A stretch of DNA of 64,000 bases from Pseudoflavonifractor sp050943825 (GCF_050943825.1 NZ_JBMNPX010000001.1:124001-188000); one strand, 5' to 3'. Counted from the stretch's first letter, positions 1 through 8,232 are shown. Notes: generated from the sequence alone by a model not told the origin. Program-made: numbers and translations.

Positions 1-27
1 TGAAAAACCAAGAAAAAGAGGTTGAAT

Positions 28-1467
28 ATGAGTAACAAAGCTGTTTACGAGAGCCCGCTTTCTTCCCGCTACGCCAGCGACGAGATGCAGTACATCTTCT
101 CGCCGGACAAAAAGTTCTCCACCTGGCGCCGCCTGTGGGTCGCCCTGGCCAGAGCCGAGATGGAGCTGGGCCTGCCTATAACCCAGGAGCAGATCGACGA
201 GATGGAGGCCCACCTTACGGATATTGACTACGACTCCGCAGCACAGTGGGAGAGGAAGCTCCGCCACGACGTAATGGCTCATATTCACGCCTGGGGTGAG
301 CAGTGTCCCAAGGCCATGCCTATCATCCACCTGGGCGCCACCAGCTGTTATGTGGGCGACAACACCGACGTCATCCTCATGCGCGAAGCCCTGGAGCTGG
401 TGCGGGATAAGCTGGTACGCGTCCTCCACGCCCTCTCCGTCTTCGCCAATCAGTATAAGGCCCTGCCCACACTGGGCTTTACCCACTTCCAGCCCGCACA
501 GCTGGTGACGGTGGGGAAGAGGGCCACCCTGTGGATGAATGAGCTGCTGATGGACCTGGAGGAGGTGGAGCACCGGATTGACAGCCTGAAGCTCCTGGGC
601 TCCAAGGGCACCACCGGTACCCAGGCCAGCTTCCTGGAGCTCTTCGAGGGCGACCACGAGAAGGTTAAGGAGCTGGAGCGGAAGATTGCCCGGGAGATGG
701 GCTTTGACGCGGTGACTCCTGTTTCCGGCCAGACCTACTCCCGCAAGATGGACTATGCCGTGGTTTCCACCCTGTCCGGCATTGCCCAGTCCGCCAGCAA
801 GTTCGCCACCGATATGCGCCTGCTCTGCCACCTCAAGGAGGTGGAGGAGCCCTTTGAGAAGAACCAGATCGGCTCTTCCGCCATGCCCTACAAGCGCAAC
901 CCCATGCGCTGCGAGCGTATCTGCTCCCTGGCCCGCTATGTGATGGTGGATGCCCTCAATCCCTCCGTCACCGCCGCCACCCAGTGGTTTGAGCGCACCC
1001 TGGACGACTCCGCCAACAAGCGGCTCTCCGTGCCCGAGGCCTTCCTGGCCGTGGACGCCATCCTCAACATCTACGCCAACGTGGCCTCCGGCCTAGTGGT
1101 CCACGAGAAGGTGATTGAGCGGCACGTGATGGAGGAGCTGCCCTTCATGGCCAGCGAGAACATCATGATGGACGCGGTGAAGCGGGGCGGCAACCGTCAG
1201 GACCTCCACGAGCGCATCCGTGTGCTCTCCCAGGAGGCGGGCCGGAACGTGAAGGACAGAGGTCTGCCCAACAACCTGATTGACCTTATCGCCGAGGACC
1301 CCATGTTCGGCATGAGCAGGGAAGAGCTGACTGTCCATCTGGAGCCCGCCCGCTACATCGGCCGCTGCCCTGAGCGGGTGGACGAGTTCCTGACAGAGTA
1401 TGTGCAGCCCGTGCTGGAGCGCTACGCTTCCGCTCTGGAGGGCAAAGATACGGAACTGAAGGTATAA
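28..1467 (+). CDS. purB: Adenylosuccinate lyase
   Basis: Cytoplasmic purine enzyme with two reactions: SAICAR to AICAR plus fumarate, and adenylosuccinate to AMP plus fumarate. The fumarase/aspartase superfamily signature GSSAMPYKRNP is near residue 290, and the THFQPAQ His near residue 155. The ATG at 28 is chosen over an in-frame TTG at 22 because AGAGG (17-21) precedes it. At 479 residues it is longer than the usual Bacillus enzyme (about 430). Its N-terminus (SRYAS-EM, FSTWRRLW, GLPIT-EQI) and middle (RHDVMAH, HLGATSCYVGDN) resemble the animal-type enzyme as I remember it. pfkA follows after 49 bp with no terminator between. Confidence 0.96.
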   Translation: MSNKAVYESPLSSRYASDEMQYIFSPDKKFSTWRRLWVALARAEMELGLPITQEQIDEMEAHLTDIDYDSAAQWERKLRHDVMAHIHAWGEQCPKAMPIIHLGATSCYVGDNTDVILMREALELVRDKLVRVLHALSVFANQYKALPTLGFTHFQPAQLVTVGKRATLWMNELLMDLEEVEHRIDSLKLLGSKGTTGTQASFLELFEGDHEKVKELERKIAREMGFDAVTPVSGQTYSRKMDYAVVSTLSGIAQSASKFATDMRLLCHLKEVEEPFEKNQIGSSAMPYKRNPMRCERICSLARYVMVDALNPSVTAATQWFERTLDDSANKRLSVPEAFLAVDAILNIYANVASGLVVHEKVIERHVMEELPFMASENIMMDAVKRGGNRQDLHERIRVLSQEAGRNVKDRGLPNNLIDLIAEDPMFGMSREELTVHLEPARYIGRCPERVDEFLTEYVQPVLERYASALEGKDTELKV

Positions 1468-1516
1468 AATCCGGGGAAGTCATCCCCACACTTAAAAGCA
1501 TCAGGAGGTTTTTCCT

Positions 1517-2515
1517 ATGAAAAGTGCAGTGAAACGCATTGGCGTCCTCACCAGCGGCGGCGACGCCCCGGGCATGAATGCCGCGATCCGCTCTGTTGTC
1601 CGCGCCTCGATGCACATGGGAATCGAGTGCCTTGGTATCCGCCGCGGCTTCAACGGCCTTATCACCGGCGACATCACCTCCATGGATTTCGTCCAGACCA
1701 GCGGCCTGATCGGCCGCGGAGGCACGGTGCTCTATACCGCCCGCAGCGATGAGTTCAAAACCCCTGAGGGCCGCAAGAAGGCAGCCAACACCTGCAAGCT
1801 CTTCGGCCTGGATGGCATCGTGGGTATCGGCGGCGACGGTACCTATCGCGGCCTCCTGGAGTTCTCCAATCAGGAGGGCATCGCCGTTGTGGGTGTGCCT
1901 GGAACCATCGACAACGACATCGCCTGCACGGAGTACACCATCGGCTATGACACCGCTTGCAACACCGCCCTGGAGGCCATTGACCGCCTGAAGGACACCA
2001 TGCAGTCCCACGAGCGCTGCTCCGTGGTGGAGGTCATGGGCCGCCATGCCGGCCATCTGGCGCTCTACGTGGGTGTGGCCTGCGGCGCCACCGCTGTGCT
2101 GATTCCGGAGAAGGAGATTGACTTCCAGCGGGACGTGGTGGAGCCTATCCGCGCCGCCCGGCTGGCCGGACGCACCCACTTCATGGTCATCGTGGCTGAG
2201 GGCGTGGGCAGCTCTTATGATGTGGCCGCCAAAATCAAGGAGTATACCGGCCTTGACCCCCGTGTGACCGTTCTGGGTCACGTTCAGCGCGGCGGCTCTC
2301 CCTCTGCCCGTGACCGGATGGAGGCTACTTACATGGGCTATAACGCTGTGGAGCTGCTGGCCCAGGGCAAGACCAACCGGGTGGTGGCCATGCAGAAGGG
2401 TGCCTATGTGGACTATGACATCAACGAGGCTCTGGCCATGAAGAAGGGCATTGACGAGCGTGTGTACACCGTTCTGCGGGCCCTCATCGGCGCTGAGGAA
2501 AAGCACGGGATTTGA
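1517..2515 (+). CDS. pfkA: ATP-dependent 6-phosphofructokinase
   Basis: Phosphorylates fructose-6-phosphate to fructose-1,6-bisphosphate with ATP, the committed step of glycolysis. At 332 residues it matches the bacterial PfkA length. The N-terminal TSGGDAPGMNAAIR loop, GGDGTYRG (near residue 102) and PGTIDND (near 122) are present. Gly after GGD and Gly before TIDND are the residues family knowledge links to ATP rather than PPi as donor. AGGAGG at 1503-1508 sets the ATG. The gene ends at a strong terminator. A PPi-type enzyme is encoded next door on the other strand. Confidence 0.96.
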   Translation: MKSAVKRIGVLTSGGDAPGMNAAIRSVVRASMHMGIECLGIRRGFNGLITGDITSMDFVQTSGLIGRGGTVLYTARSDEFKTPEGRKKAANTCKLFGLDGIVGIGGDGTYRGLLEFSNQEGIAVVGVPGTIDNDIACTEYTIGYDTACNTALEAIDRLKDTMQSHERCSVVEVMGRHAGHLALYVGVACGATAVLIPEKEIDFQRDVVEPIRAARLAGRTHFMVIVAEGVGSSYDVAAKIKEYTGLDPRVTVLGHVQRGGSPSARDRMEATYMGYNAVELLAQGKTNRVVAMQKGAYVDYDINEALAMKKGIDERVYTVLRALIGAEEKHGI

Positions 2516-2518
2516 CAC

Positions 2519-2555
2519 AAAAAAGCTGGGCGGCAAGTTGCCGCCCAGCTTTTTT
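2519..2555 (+). terminator. Rho-independent terminator after pfkA
   Basis: GC-rich hairpin with arms AGCTGGGCGGCAA / (T)TGCCGCCCAGCT, followed by a T run; flanking A and T runs could let it work in both directions. Confidence 0.9.
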
Positions 2556-2575
2556 ATGAACGCAATAATAAGAAG

Positions 2576-2609
2576 AAAGCCCCCGCCGCGTCCATGCGGT
2601 GGGGGCTTT
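2576..2609 (-). terminator. Terminator after pfp
   Basis: Hairpin with arms AAAGCCCCCGCCGC / GCGGTGGGGGCTTT just beyond the pfp stop codon on the minus strand. It sits tail to tail with the pfkA terminator. Confidence 0.8.
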
Positions 2610-2636
2610 CTATATACTGACCAGAGTCAGTAATGA

Positions 2637-3881
2637 TTACATCTCGGTGGTGAGAACCTTCTTCAGCTTGGCGAAGCGGGGGAGAGAGTTCTCCTGGGGA
2701 ACGTCCAGCTCGCCCTGGATGAGGGGCAGAACGTAGTCGATGAAGGGCTGCTCAATGCCGTTGCCCTCGGCGTTGATCCACTCACGGGGAACCTTCTTCT
2801 CGAAGTTGGCGCAGATGTCCAGAGGCTTGAGGGCGGTGGTGCAGGTGTAGTTGGCACCGTCGCGGGTGACATCGAAGGCCACCATCTTGTCGGTTTCGCC
2901 GGCGACAGCGGCCTCAACAGCGGCCTGACCAGCCATATAGGCCTCGTTGATGTCGCGGGCGGAAGCGCAGTGAGAAGCGCAGCGCTGGAGCAGGGAGAGC
3001 TCGATACCGCGGACCTTGGCGCCGGTCTTCTCCTTGATGATCTCGGCCAGCATGGCGGCCAGACCGCCCAGCTGAGCGTGACCGAAACCGTCGGTGGCAG
3101 AGGTCTTGGCCTCGGACACAAAACGGCCGTCAGCATAGTGGATGCCCTCAGACACGGCCACCATGCACTTGCCGGTCTTGTTGTAGATGGCGGTCACATC
3201 GGCGATGAACTTGTCCATGTCGAAGTCCACCTCGGGGAGGTAGATGAGGTCAGGACCATAGCCAGCCCAGGTAGCCAGAGCGGCGGAACCAGCCAGCCAG
3301 CCGGCGTGACGGCCCATGATCTCCACCACGGTCACCATGCCGGTGTCGTACACGTGAGCGTCGCGGTGGACCTCCATGCAGGAGGTGGCGATGAACTTGG
3401 CAGCGGAGGAGAAGCCGGGGCAGTGGTCGGTACCGTTGAGGTCGTTGTCGATGGTCTTGGGCACGCCCATCACGCGGCACTCATAGCCCACCTTCTGCAT
3501 GTACTTGGAGATCTTGTTGCAGGTGTCCATGGAGTCGTTGCCGCCGTTATAGAAGAAGTAGCGGACATCATACTTCTTGAAGATCTCAAGAATCCGCTTG
3601 TAGTCGCTGTCATCCACATCGGGGTCGGCCAGCTTGTAGCGGCAGGAGCCCAAAGCGGAGGAGGGGGTGTACCGCATGAGCTTCAGCTCCTCACGGTCCT
3701 CCTGGGACATATCGTACAGCTTGTCATCCAGAACGCCGCGGATGCCGTGGGCGGCACCGAGCACCCGAGTGATGCTGCCGCAGTCCAGAGCGGTCTCAAT
3801 TACACCCAGAGCGCTGGAATTGATAACCGCGGTGGGGCCACCAGACTGTCCGATGATGCAAGCGCCTTTCAGTTCGCTCAT
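2637..3881 (-). CDS. pfp: Pyrophosphate-type 6-phosphofructokinase
   Basis: Reversible phosphorylation of fructose-6-phosphate using PPi, as inferred from donor-site residues. The nucleotide loop reads GGNDS (near residue 116) instead of GGDG, and the catalytic segment reads PKTIDND, with Lys where ATP enzymes have Gly. MGRHAGW matches the substrate-binding MGR segment. At 414 residues it is the size of short clostridial PFP-like proteins. Transcription diverges from fba out of a shared regulatory region (3941-4000). A PPi enzyme saves ATP in glycolysis and can run in the gluconeogenic direction; having both types side by side suggests donor switching. Confidence 0.93.
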   Translation of the reverse strand: MSELKGACIIGQSGGPTAVINSSALGVIETALDCGSITRVLGAAHGIRGVLDDKLYDMSQEDREELKLMRYTPSSALGSCRYKLADPDVDDSDYKRILEIFKKYDVRYFFYNGGNDSMDTCNKISKYMQKVGYECRVMGVPKTIDNDLNGTDHCPGFSSAAKFIATSCMEVHRDAHVYDTGMVTVVEIMGRHAGWLAGSAALATWAGYGPDLIYLPEVDFDMDKFIADVTAIYNKTGKCMVAVSEGIHYADGRFVSEAKTSATDGFGHAQLGGLAAMLAEIIKEKTGAKVRGIELSLLQRCASHCASARDINEAYMAGQAAVEAAVAGETDKMVAFDVTRDGANYTCTTALKPLDICANFEKKVPREWINAEGNGIEQPFIDYVLPLIQGELDVPQENSLPRFAKLKKVLTTEM

Positions 3882-3940
3882 AACTTTTCTCTTCCTTTCA
3901 TAATAACCGGATTTTTTTCGCTAAGGATTTGGTTAATTTT

Positions 3941-3956
3941 TATTTCCGCGGAAATA
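3941..3956. promoter_or_regulatory. 16-bp perfect palindrome at pfp transcription start
   Basis: TATTTCCGCGGAAATA is a perfect palindrome. It abuts the predicted pfp -10 box (minus strand TAGAAT, 3956-3961), so a bound protein would cover the pfp start site. No known regulator is assigned. Confidence 0.6.
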
Positions 3957-3984
3957 TTCTAGCATATACTCTTGCAATTATCAA
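3956..3984 (-). promoter_or_regulatory. pfp promoter
   Basis: On the minus strand, -35 TTGATA (3979-3984), a 17-bp spacer and -10 TAGAAT (3956-3961). It overlaps the opposed fba promoter. Confidence 0.65.
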
Positions 3985-4000
3985 TCAGAACTGATAGAAT
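3972..4000 (+). promoter_or_regulatory. fba promoter
   Basis: -35 TTGCAA (3972-3977), a 17-bp spacer and -10 TAGAAT (3995-4000). The -35 of the divergent pfp promoter lies inside this spacer, so only one polymerase could bind at a time. An imperfect dyad TATCA-N8-TGATA lies at 3979-3996. Confidence 0.65.
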
Positions 4001-4032
4001 CATGGTGCAAAATTTGAAAGGAGATGTTTCCT

Positions 4033-5001
4033 ATGGCTTTGGTCACATCTACGGAAATGTTTAAGAAGGCTTATGACGGCGGTTATGCCATCGGCGCCTT
4101 CAACGTCAACAACATGGAGATCGTCCAGGGTATCACTGAGGCTGCCCAGGAGCTGAAGGCTCCCGTCATCCTCCAGGTGTCCAAGGGCGCCCGTGCCTAC
4201 GCCAACCACACCTATCTGGTGAAGCTGGTCGAGGCCGCTGTCATTGAGTGCCCCGATATTCCCATCGTGCTTCACCTGGACCACGGCGACAGCTTCGAGA
4301 CCTGCAAGAGCTGCATCGACGGCGGCTTTACCTCCGTCATGATCGACGCCAGCTCCAAGCCCTTCGCTGAGAACATCGAGATCACCCGCAAGGTCGTTGA
4401 GTACGCCCACGACCACGGCGTGGTTGTCGAGGCTGAGCTGGGTGCTCTGGCCGGCGTGGAGGACGAGGTCAACGTCTCTGCCGAGGACTCTCACTACACC
4501 CGTCCCGAGGAGGTCGAGGAGTTCGTGACCAAGACTGGCTGCGACTCTCTGGCCATCGCCATCGGCACCAGCCACGGCGCTTACAAGTTCACTGCCGCTC
4601 AGTGCACCCGCAATGAGAAGGGCGAGCTTGTTCCCCCTCCGCTGCGCTTTGACATCCTGGACGAGGTCGTCCGCCGTCTGCCCGGCTTCCCCATCGTGCT
4701 CCATGGCTCTTCTTCCGTGCCCCAGGAGTACGTGAAGATGGTCAACGAGTTCGGCGGCAAGATGCCCGACGCTGTGGGCATCCCCGAGGAGCAGCTGCGT
4801 CAGGCTGCCCGCGGCGCCGTCTGCAAGATCAACATCGACTCCGACCTGCGTCTGGCCATGACCGGCACCATCCGCAAGTTCTTTGCCGAGCATCCTGACA
4901 AGTTCGATCCTCGTGAGTACCTCAAGCCCGCCCGCGCCAACATCAAGGAGCTGGTCAAGCACAAGCTCATCAACGTGCTGGGCTGCGACGGCAAGGCCTA
5001 A
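4033..5001 (+). CDS. fba: Class II fructose-bisphosphate aldolase
   Basis: Zinc-dependent cleavage of fructose-1,6-bisphosphate to glyceraldehyde-3-phosphate and dihydroxyacetone phosphate. The class II signature HLDHGDSFE near residue 82, the Glu-rich EAELG segment near 135, GTSHGAYK near 180 and LHGSSSVP near 230 carry metal and substrate ligands. The ATG at 4033 is preferred over an upstream in-frame ATG at 4024 because AAGGAGA (4017-4023) is correctly spaced only to 4033. With pfkA and pfp it forms an upper-glycolysis cluster. Confidence 0.96.
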   Translation: MALVTSTEMFKKAYDGGYAIGAFNVNNMEIVQGITEAAQELKAPVILQVSKGARAYANHTYLVKLVEAAVIECPDIPIVLHLDHGDSFETCKSCIDGGFTSVMIDASSKPFAENIEITRKVVEYAHDHGVVVEAELGALAGVEDEVNVSAEDSHYTRPEEVEEFVTKTGCDSLAIAIGTSHGAYKFTAAQCTRNEKGELVPPPLRFDILDEVVRRLPGFPIVLHGSSSVPQEYVKMVNEFGGKMPDAVGIPEEQLRQAARGAVCKINIDSDLRLAMTGTIRKFFAEHPDKFDPREYLKPARANIKELVKHKLINVLGCDGKA

Positions 5002-5022
5002 GCCTGCTGTATTTCCATACCG

Positions 5023-5057
5023 CAAAAACAGGAGAGGGGAAACCCTCTCCTGTTTTT
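5023..5057 (+). terminator. Terminator after fba
   Basis: Hairpin AACAGGAGAGGG/CCCTCTCCTGTT with a T run. Confidence 0.9.
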
Positions 5058-5113
5058 TCATATGCTAAGTTCCTTGTTCCCGGCATAGAATGTCTGGAAG
5101 GGGGAGTGGTGTT

Positions 5114-5626
5114 ATGCTGGAACGGATACCGTATGACCGGCGGGCGGCTGTCAGCTACGCACACAAATGGGCTTTTGAGCGCAATCCAGCCTACTATGAC
5201 TACGAAGAAATAGGGGGGGACTGCACGAATTTTGCATCTCAGTGTCTGTTTGCAGGCACTGGAGTAATGAATTACGACCCGGTCTACGGCTGGTACTATA
5301 TCGATGCCAACCGGAAGTCCCCGTCCTGGACCGGAGTGGAATATTTCTATGACTTTCTTACCCGGCCGGATGAAACTGTGGGCCCCGTTGGAATGCAGAC
5401 CTCATTGGACGGGATCATGCCGGGAGATATGGTTCAGCTGCGATTCAACAAAGAAGTATTCAGCCATACGCCCGTTGTGGTCGATGTAGGGTATCCGCCT
5501 ACTATGGAAAATGTCCTTCTGGCGGCCCACTCCTATGACGCCGACTGGCGGCCATTGAGCACATATTTTTTCCATGAAGTACGATTCATACATATTTTAG
5601 GCGCATATCGGGATATTTCTCAGTAA
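5114..5626 (+). CDS. Putative amidase-domain protein (Amidase_6-like)
   Basis: 170-residue protein that matches the pattern of the putative amidase domain found in Gram-positive wall-associated proteins. It has a GGDCTNFASQCL motif (candidate nucleophile Cys near residue 37), a following Trp/Tyr-rich stretch, and a His in FSHTPVVVD. The substrate is unknown. Unlike most relatives I recall, it has no signal peptide, so it may act inside the cell or leave by a non-Sec route. The ATG at 5114 is chosen because GGAAGGGGGAG lies just upstream. Codon use is more AT-rich than in fba, consistent with the island-like patch that runs to about 7350. Confidence 0.72.
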   Translation: MLERIPYDRRAAVSYAHKWAFERNPAYYDYEEIGGDCTNFASQCLFAGTGVMNYDPVYGWYYIDANRKSPSWTGVEYFYDFLTRPDETVGPVGMQTSLDGIMPGDMVQLRFNKEVFSHTPVVVDVGYPPTMENVLLAAHSYDADWRPLSTYFFHEVRFIHILGAYRDISQ

Positions 5627-5671
5627 AAACTGGGCGAGTACCGCAAAGAGCAGCAGTACTCGCCCAGTTTT
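5626..5671. terminator. Bidirectional terminator
   Basis: AAAACTGGGCGAGTA ... TACTCGCCCAGTTTT, a 15-bp perfect stem between the convergent amidase-like and recombinase genes. It can serve both strands. Confidence 0.88.
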
Positions 5672-5674
5672 ATT

Positions 5675-6730
5675 TCATGATTCATCCCCGGTGATGCCGC
5701 CGTTATTAGTATCAGAAAGGGGAGAGGGAGATTTCTTCTTTCTCCGAATATGGCCCAATGGATTGGCCTTTGCAGCAGTTCTCAGATCGTCGCTGTCCAC
5801 ATGGGTATAAATCTGTGTCGTATTCAGATGGTCGTGGCCCAAAACCTCCTGTAAGGTACGGACATCGACACCGTTTTGAAGCATAAGCGTAGCTGCTGTA
5901 TGCCGGAGTTTGTGGGCAGAGTACATACTGGCATCCAAGCCGGCAGCGGTCAGCCGCTTTTTAATCATGTAGTGTACAGCGTCTGTTGTCATACGGGTGT
6001 GGCGCCTGGTGATGAAGAGCGCGTTTTTATCAATAATGCCCTGTGTACCACGAACAGCAAGCCAGTCTTCGATGGCCTGCTGACAGGCCTCGTTGAGGAA
6101 CAGAATACGTTCTTTATTGCCTTTGCCCAGCACTCTAAGCTGCTCATTCCGTATATCTGTCAGATTTAATCCAACAAGCTCAGAAATACGAAGTCCACAA
6201 TTGAGAAAGAGAATCAGGATGCAGTAGTCCCGCTCTTTGTTTTCTCCGTCAACGGATTCCAGAAGCTGGATGCTCTCATCCAGGCTGAGATAGTGCGGAA
6301 GAGCCTTTTTCAGCCTGGGCGAGTCTAAGTCCTGCATGGGATTTTCGTCCATCAGTTTGGCCTTGCTGGTAATGTACTTATAAAAGGAACGGATGGCTGC
6401 AATTTTCCGGGCTCTGGCAGCCGGAGTAAGTCCATAGCCTGTATCAGGGCTGTTGGCATGTTTGGCCCGGTCGCGGCTCAGGTAATTCATGTAGGAATAG
6501 ACATCGCTGAGCTTGACAGAACGGACCAAGTCGATATCCAAGTCATCAATTGTGATTTGATCCAAATCTGTGCTGCGCGGTACGTAGTCGCGTTCAATTT
6601 TGAGGTAACGGAAAAAGTTCCTCAAGTCCAGGAAATATTCATCGACAGTTTTGCGGGAATGGCCTTGAATGGTCTCATGGTATGACAAAAAATCACGAAT
6701 AATTGCAGGTGCTTCAATACGATAATCCAT
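5675..6730 (-). CDS. Tyrosine recombinase (XerC/D-like)
   Basis: Site-specific tyrosine recombinase. The N-terminal SAM-like core-binding domain covers about residues 1-120. The catalytic domain carries Arg in CGLRISEL (near 195), HKLRH (near 285), GH in LGHDHL (near 310) and the Tyr nucleophile in TQIYTH (near 318). At 351 residues it exceeds canonical XerC/XerD (about 295), with a Lys-rich C-terminal tail. It could be a resident Xer protein or an integrase of a small element; the flanking lower-GC DNA and inverted repeats upstream favour the latter slightly. A separate XerD is at 15.1 kb. Confidence 0.88.
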   Translation of the reverse strand: MDYRIEAPAIIRDFLSYHETIQGHSRKTVDEYFLDLRNFFRYLKIERDYVPRSTDLDQITIDDLDIDLVRSVKLSDVYSYMNYLSRDRAKHANSPDTGYGLTPAARARKIAAIRSFYKYITSKAKLMDENPMQDLDSPRLKKALPHYLSLDESIQLLESVDGENKERDYCILILFLNCGLRISELVGLNLTDIRNEQLRVLGKGNKERILFLNEACQQAIEDWLAVRGTQGIIDKNALFITRRHTRMTTDAVHYMIKKRLTAAGLDASMYSAHKLRHTAATLMLQNGVDVRTLQEVLGHDHLNTTQIYTHVDSDDLRTAAKANPLGHIRRKKKSPSPLSDTNNGGITGDES

Positions 6731-6823
6731 AAAAAACGTCCGGATACAGTGGTTGGTGCCAGCCAGTCCCAGAAGGGCCTAAAATGCCAAAAGTGCGGTT
6801 TTGACGGAGAGACCCCTCCCCTA

Positions 6824-6853
6824 AACTCAACAAAATTTTTATTTTGTTGAGTT
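6824..6853. repeat. Perfect 13-bp inverted repeat
   Basis: AACTCAACAAAAT and its exact complement ATTTTGTTGAGTT are separated by TTTT, 94 bp upstream of the recombinase start. Candidate binding or attachment site, or a terminator-like hairpin. Confidence 0.75.
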
Positions 6854-6909
6854 CGTTCTGTAAATTCATAGCCGCCCCCTCTCGGGGTCGGCTTCACCAA
6901 AGAACGAAC
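6851..6909. repeat. Second inverted repeat overlapping the first
   Basis: GTTCGTTCT (6851-6859) and AGAACGAAC (6901-6909) form 9-bp arms sharing three bases with the first repeat. Between them is a GC-rich hairpin, AGCCGCCCC-TCTC-GGGGTCGGCT with one mismatch. The arrangement allows two mutually exclusive folds. Confidence 0.65.
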
Positions 6910-7348
6910 TTCCGTGTGCCTGAAGCGCACCAACAAAATAGCCGTTTTGCTGAATTTGAGTTAGGCCGGAGCACGAACCAGTTACGTGCATCCGAACCTC
7001 CTTTCGTAAAGAGTGTGGAAACACGATACCACGTTCTGGGTAGAAAGTCAACAGCGGCACTTGGCGAACGTGCCTGCCAACTATGATGTAAATCTACTCA
7101 TCTCAGCGGAGCCATGCTTAAAATCACTGCTGCCCTATCGCAAAGTCACAGTACTTGCGCAGGAGCTCGCCGGCGGACTTTATGAATCGTACTCTGAAAT
7201 TATAGAATGGCCATCTGAGCGTCAGAGCAGCTTCTAGAGGCACTTAGATAACTTCGAGTCCCCCCCATACCCACTAGAACAAAAAACCGTTGTATTGCAG
7301 GCAGTGAGCTCAAAATAGCATCGGCGAAGCAAACGGACTGAATTATAA

Positions 7349-7389
7349 AAGCAAGAGCGGGTTTGTGTTAATCAAACCCGCTCTTGCTC
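7349..7389 (-). terminator. Terminator after yebC
   Basis: Arms GCAAGAGCGGGTTTG / CAAACCCGCTCTTGC (15 bp, perfect), with TTTTATAA following on the minus strand. Confidence 0.85.
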
Positions 7390-7425
7390 TCTTATCTGTG
7401 CGTTCAGATATACGGAGCTCAGTGA

Positions 7426-8154
7426 TTAGTCCTGCTCCCAGTTGTGGTACACGTTCTGGACGTCGTCGTTCTCCTCCAGGAAGTCGATGAGCTTCTCCAT
7501 GTTCTTGACGTCATCCTCGTTTTCCAGCTTGACGTAGTTCTGGGGGACCATCTCCACCTCGGCGGAGGCGAACACATAGCCCTTCTCCTCCAGCTTGGCC
7601 AGAACCTCGCCGAAGACGTCGGGAGAGGTGGTGATCTCGAAGCAGTCGTCGTCGGCAGTCATATCGTTGGCGCCGGCATCCAGAGCGTCCATCATCACGG
7701 TGTCCTCGTCCAGGTCCTCACGCTCGATGACAATCACACCCTTCTGGTCAAAGGACCAGGACACACAGCCGGTGGCGCCCAGGTTTCCGCCGTACTTGTC
7801 AAAAATGTGGCGGACAAAGGGGGCGGTGCGGTTGCGGTTATCGGTGAGGGCCTCCACGATGACGGCCACGCCGCAGGGGCCGTAGCCCTCGTACACCACG
7901 TTCTCGTAGCTGTCGGTGTTGCCGGAGCCCAGCGCCTTGTCGATGGTGCGCTTGATGTTGTCGTTGGGCATGTTGGCGGCCTTGGCCTTGGCGATGACGG
8001 TGGCCAGGCGGGAGTTATTGGCGGGATCACCGCTGCCGCCGGTCTTGACGGCCACGATCATCTCACGGGCGATTTTGGTGAAAATCTGAGAACGCTTGGC
8101 GTCAGCGGCGCCCTTGGTCTTCTGTATATTGTGCCATTTGGAATGTCCAGACAT
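7426..8154 (-). CDS. yebC: YebC/PmpR-TACO1 family protein
   Basis: Member of a universal family first called transcription regulators and later tied to relief of ribosome stalling. The family N-terminus SGHSKWHNIQKTK follows the initiator Met, and IVEALTDNRNRT and GCVSWSFDQKG are conserved interior segments. At 242 residues it has the typical length. The ATG at 8154 is chosen because GAGGGAGT precedes it and because homology starts at MSGHSKW; the frame stays open 15 codons further upstream. Single-gene unit with its own promoter and terminator. Confidence 0.95.
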   Translation of the reverse strand: MSGHSKWHNIQKTKGAADAKRSQIFTKIAREMIVAVKTGGSGDPANNSRLATVIAKAKAANMPNDNIKRTIDKALGSGNTDSYENVVYEGYGPCGVAVIVEALTDNRNRTAPFVRHIFDKYGGNLGATGCVSWSFDQKGVIVIEREDLDEDTVMMDALDAGANDMTADDDCFEITTSPDVFGEVLAKLEEKGYVFASAEVEMVPQNYVKLENEDDVKNMEKLIDFLEENDDVQNVYHNWEQD

Positions 8155-8189
8155 TGGAATACTCCCTCTCATGAAAATTCGCGTAGGAC

Positions 8190-8218
8190 AGTATATCACA
8201 AAAAAGTACGCTTTTCAA
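8190..8218 (-). promoter_or_regulatory. yebC promoter
   Basis: Minus strand TTGAAA (8213-8218), 17-bp spacer, TATACT (8190-8195). Confidence 0.65.
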
Positions 8219-8232
8219 CCCCTTGCGGGCCG

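Larger units (their letters stand above)
6731..7348. other. Palindrome-rich non-coding stretch upstream of the recombinase
   Basis: About 620 bp with no gene I can support. It holds nested inverted repeats and three copies of CAACAAAAT (6828-6836, inverted at 6841-6849, 6931-6939). From about 6950 to 7348 there is little structure. Short open frames here (such as plus strand 7013-7237, with the stretch NLLISAEPCLKSLLPYRK) lack convincing ribosome sites and may be decayed remnants. Base composition is poorer in GC than in the flanking housekeeping genes. Confidence 0.5.

Noticed and set aside
6622..6936. Minus-strand frame running through the recombinase upstream region
   Set aside because: It crosses the palindromes and overlaps the recombinase start; aromatic-rich translation with no domain.
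7013..7237. Possible 74-residue protein upstream of yebC
   Set aside because: No clear ribosome site or promoter and no recognised family; it may be a decayed fragment but cannot be supported as a gene.
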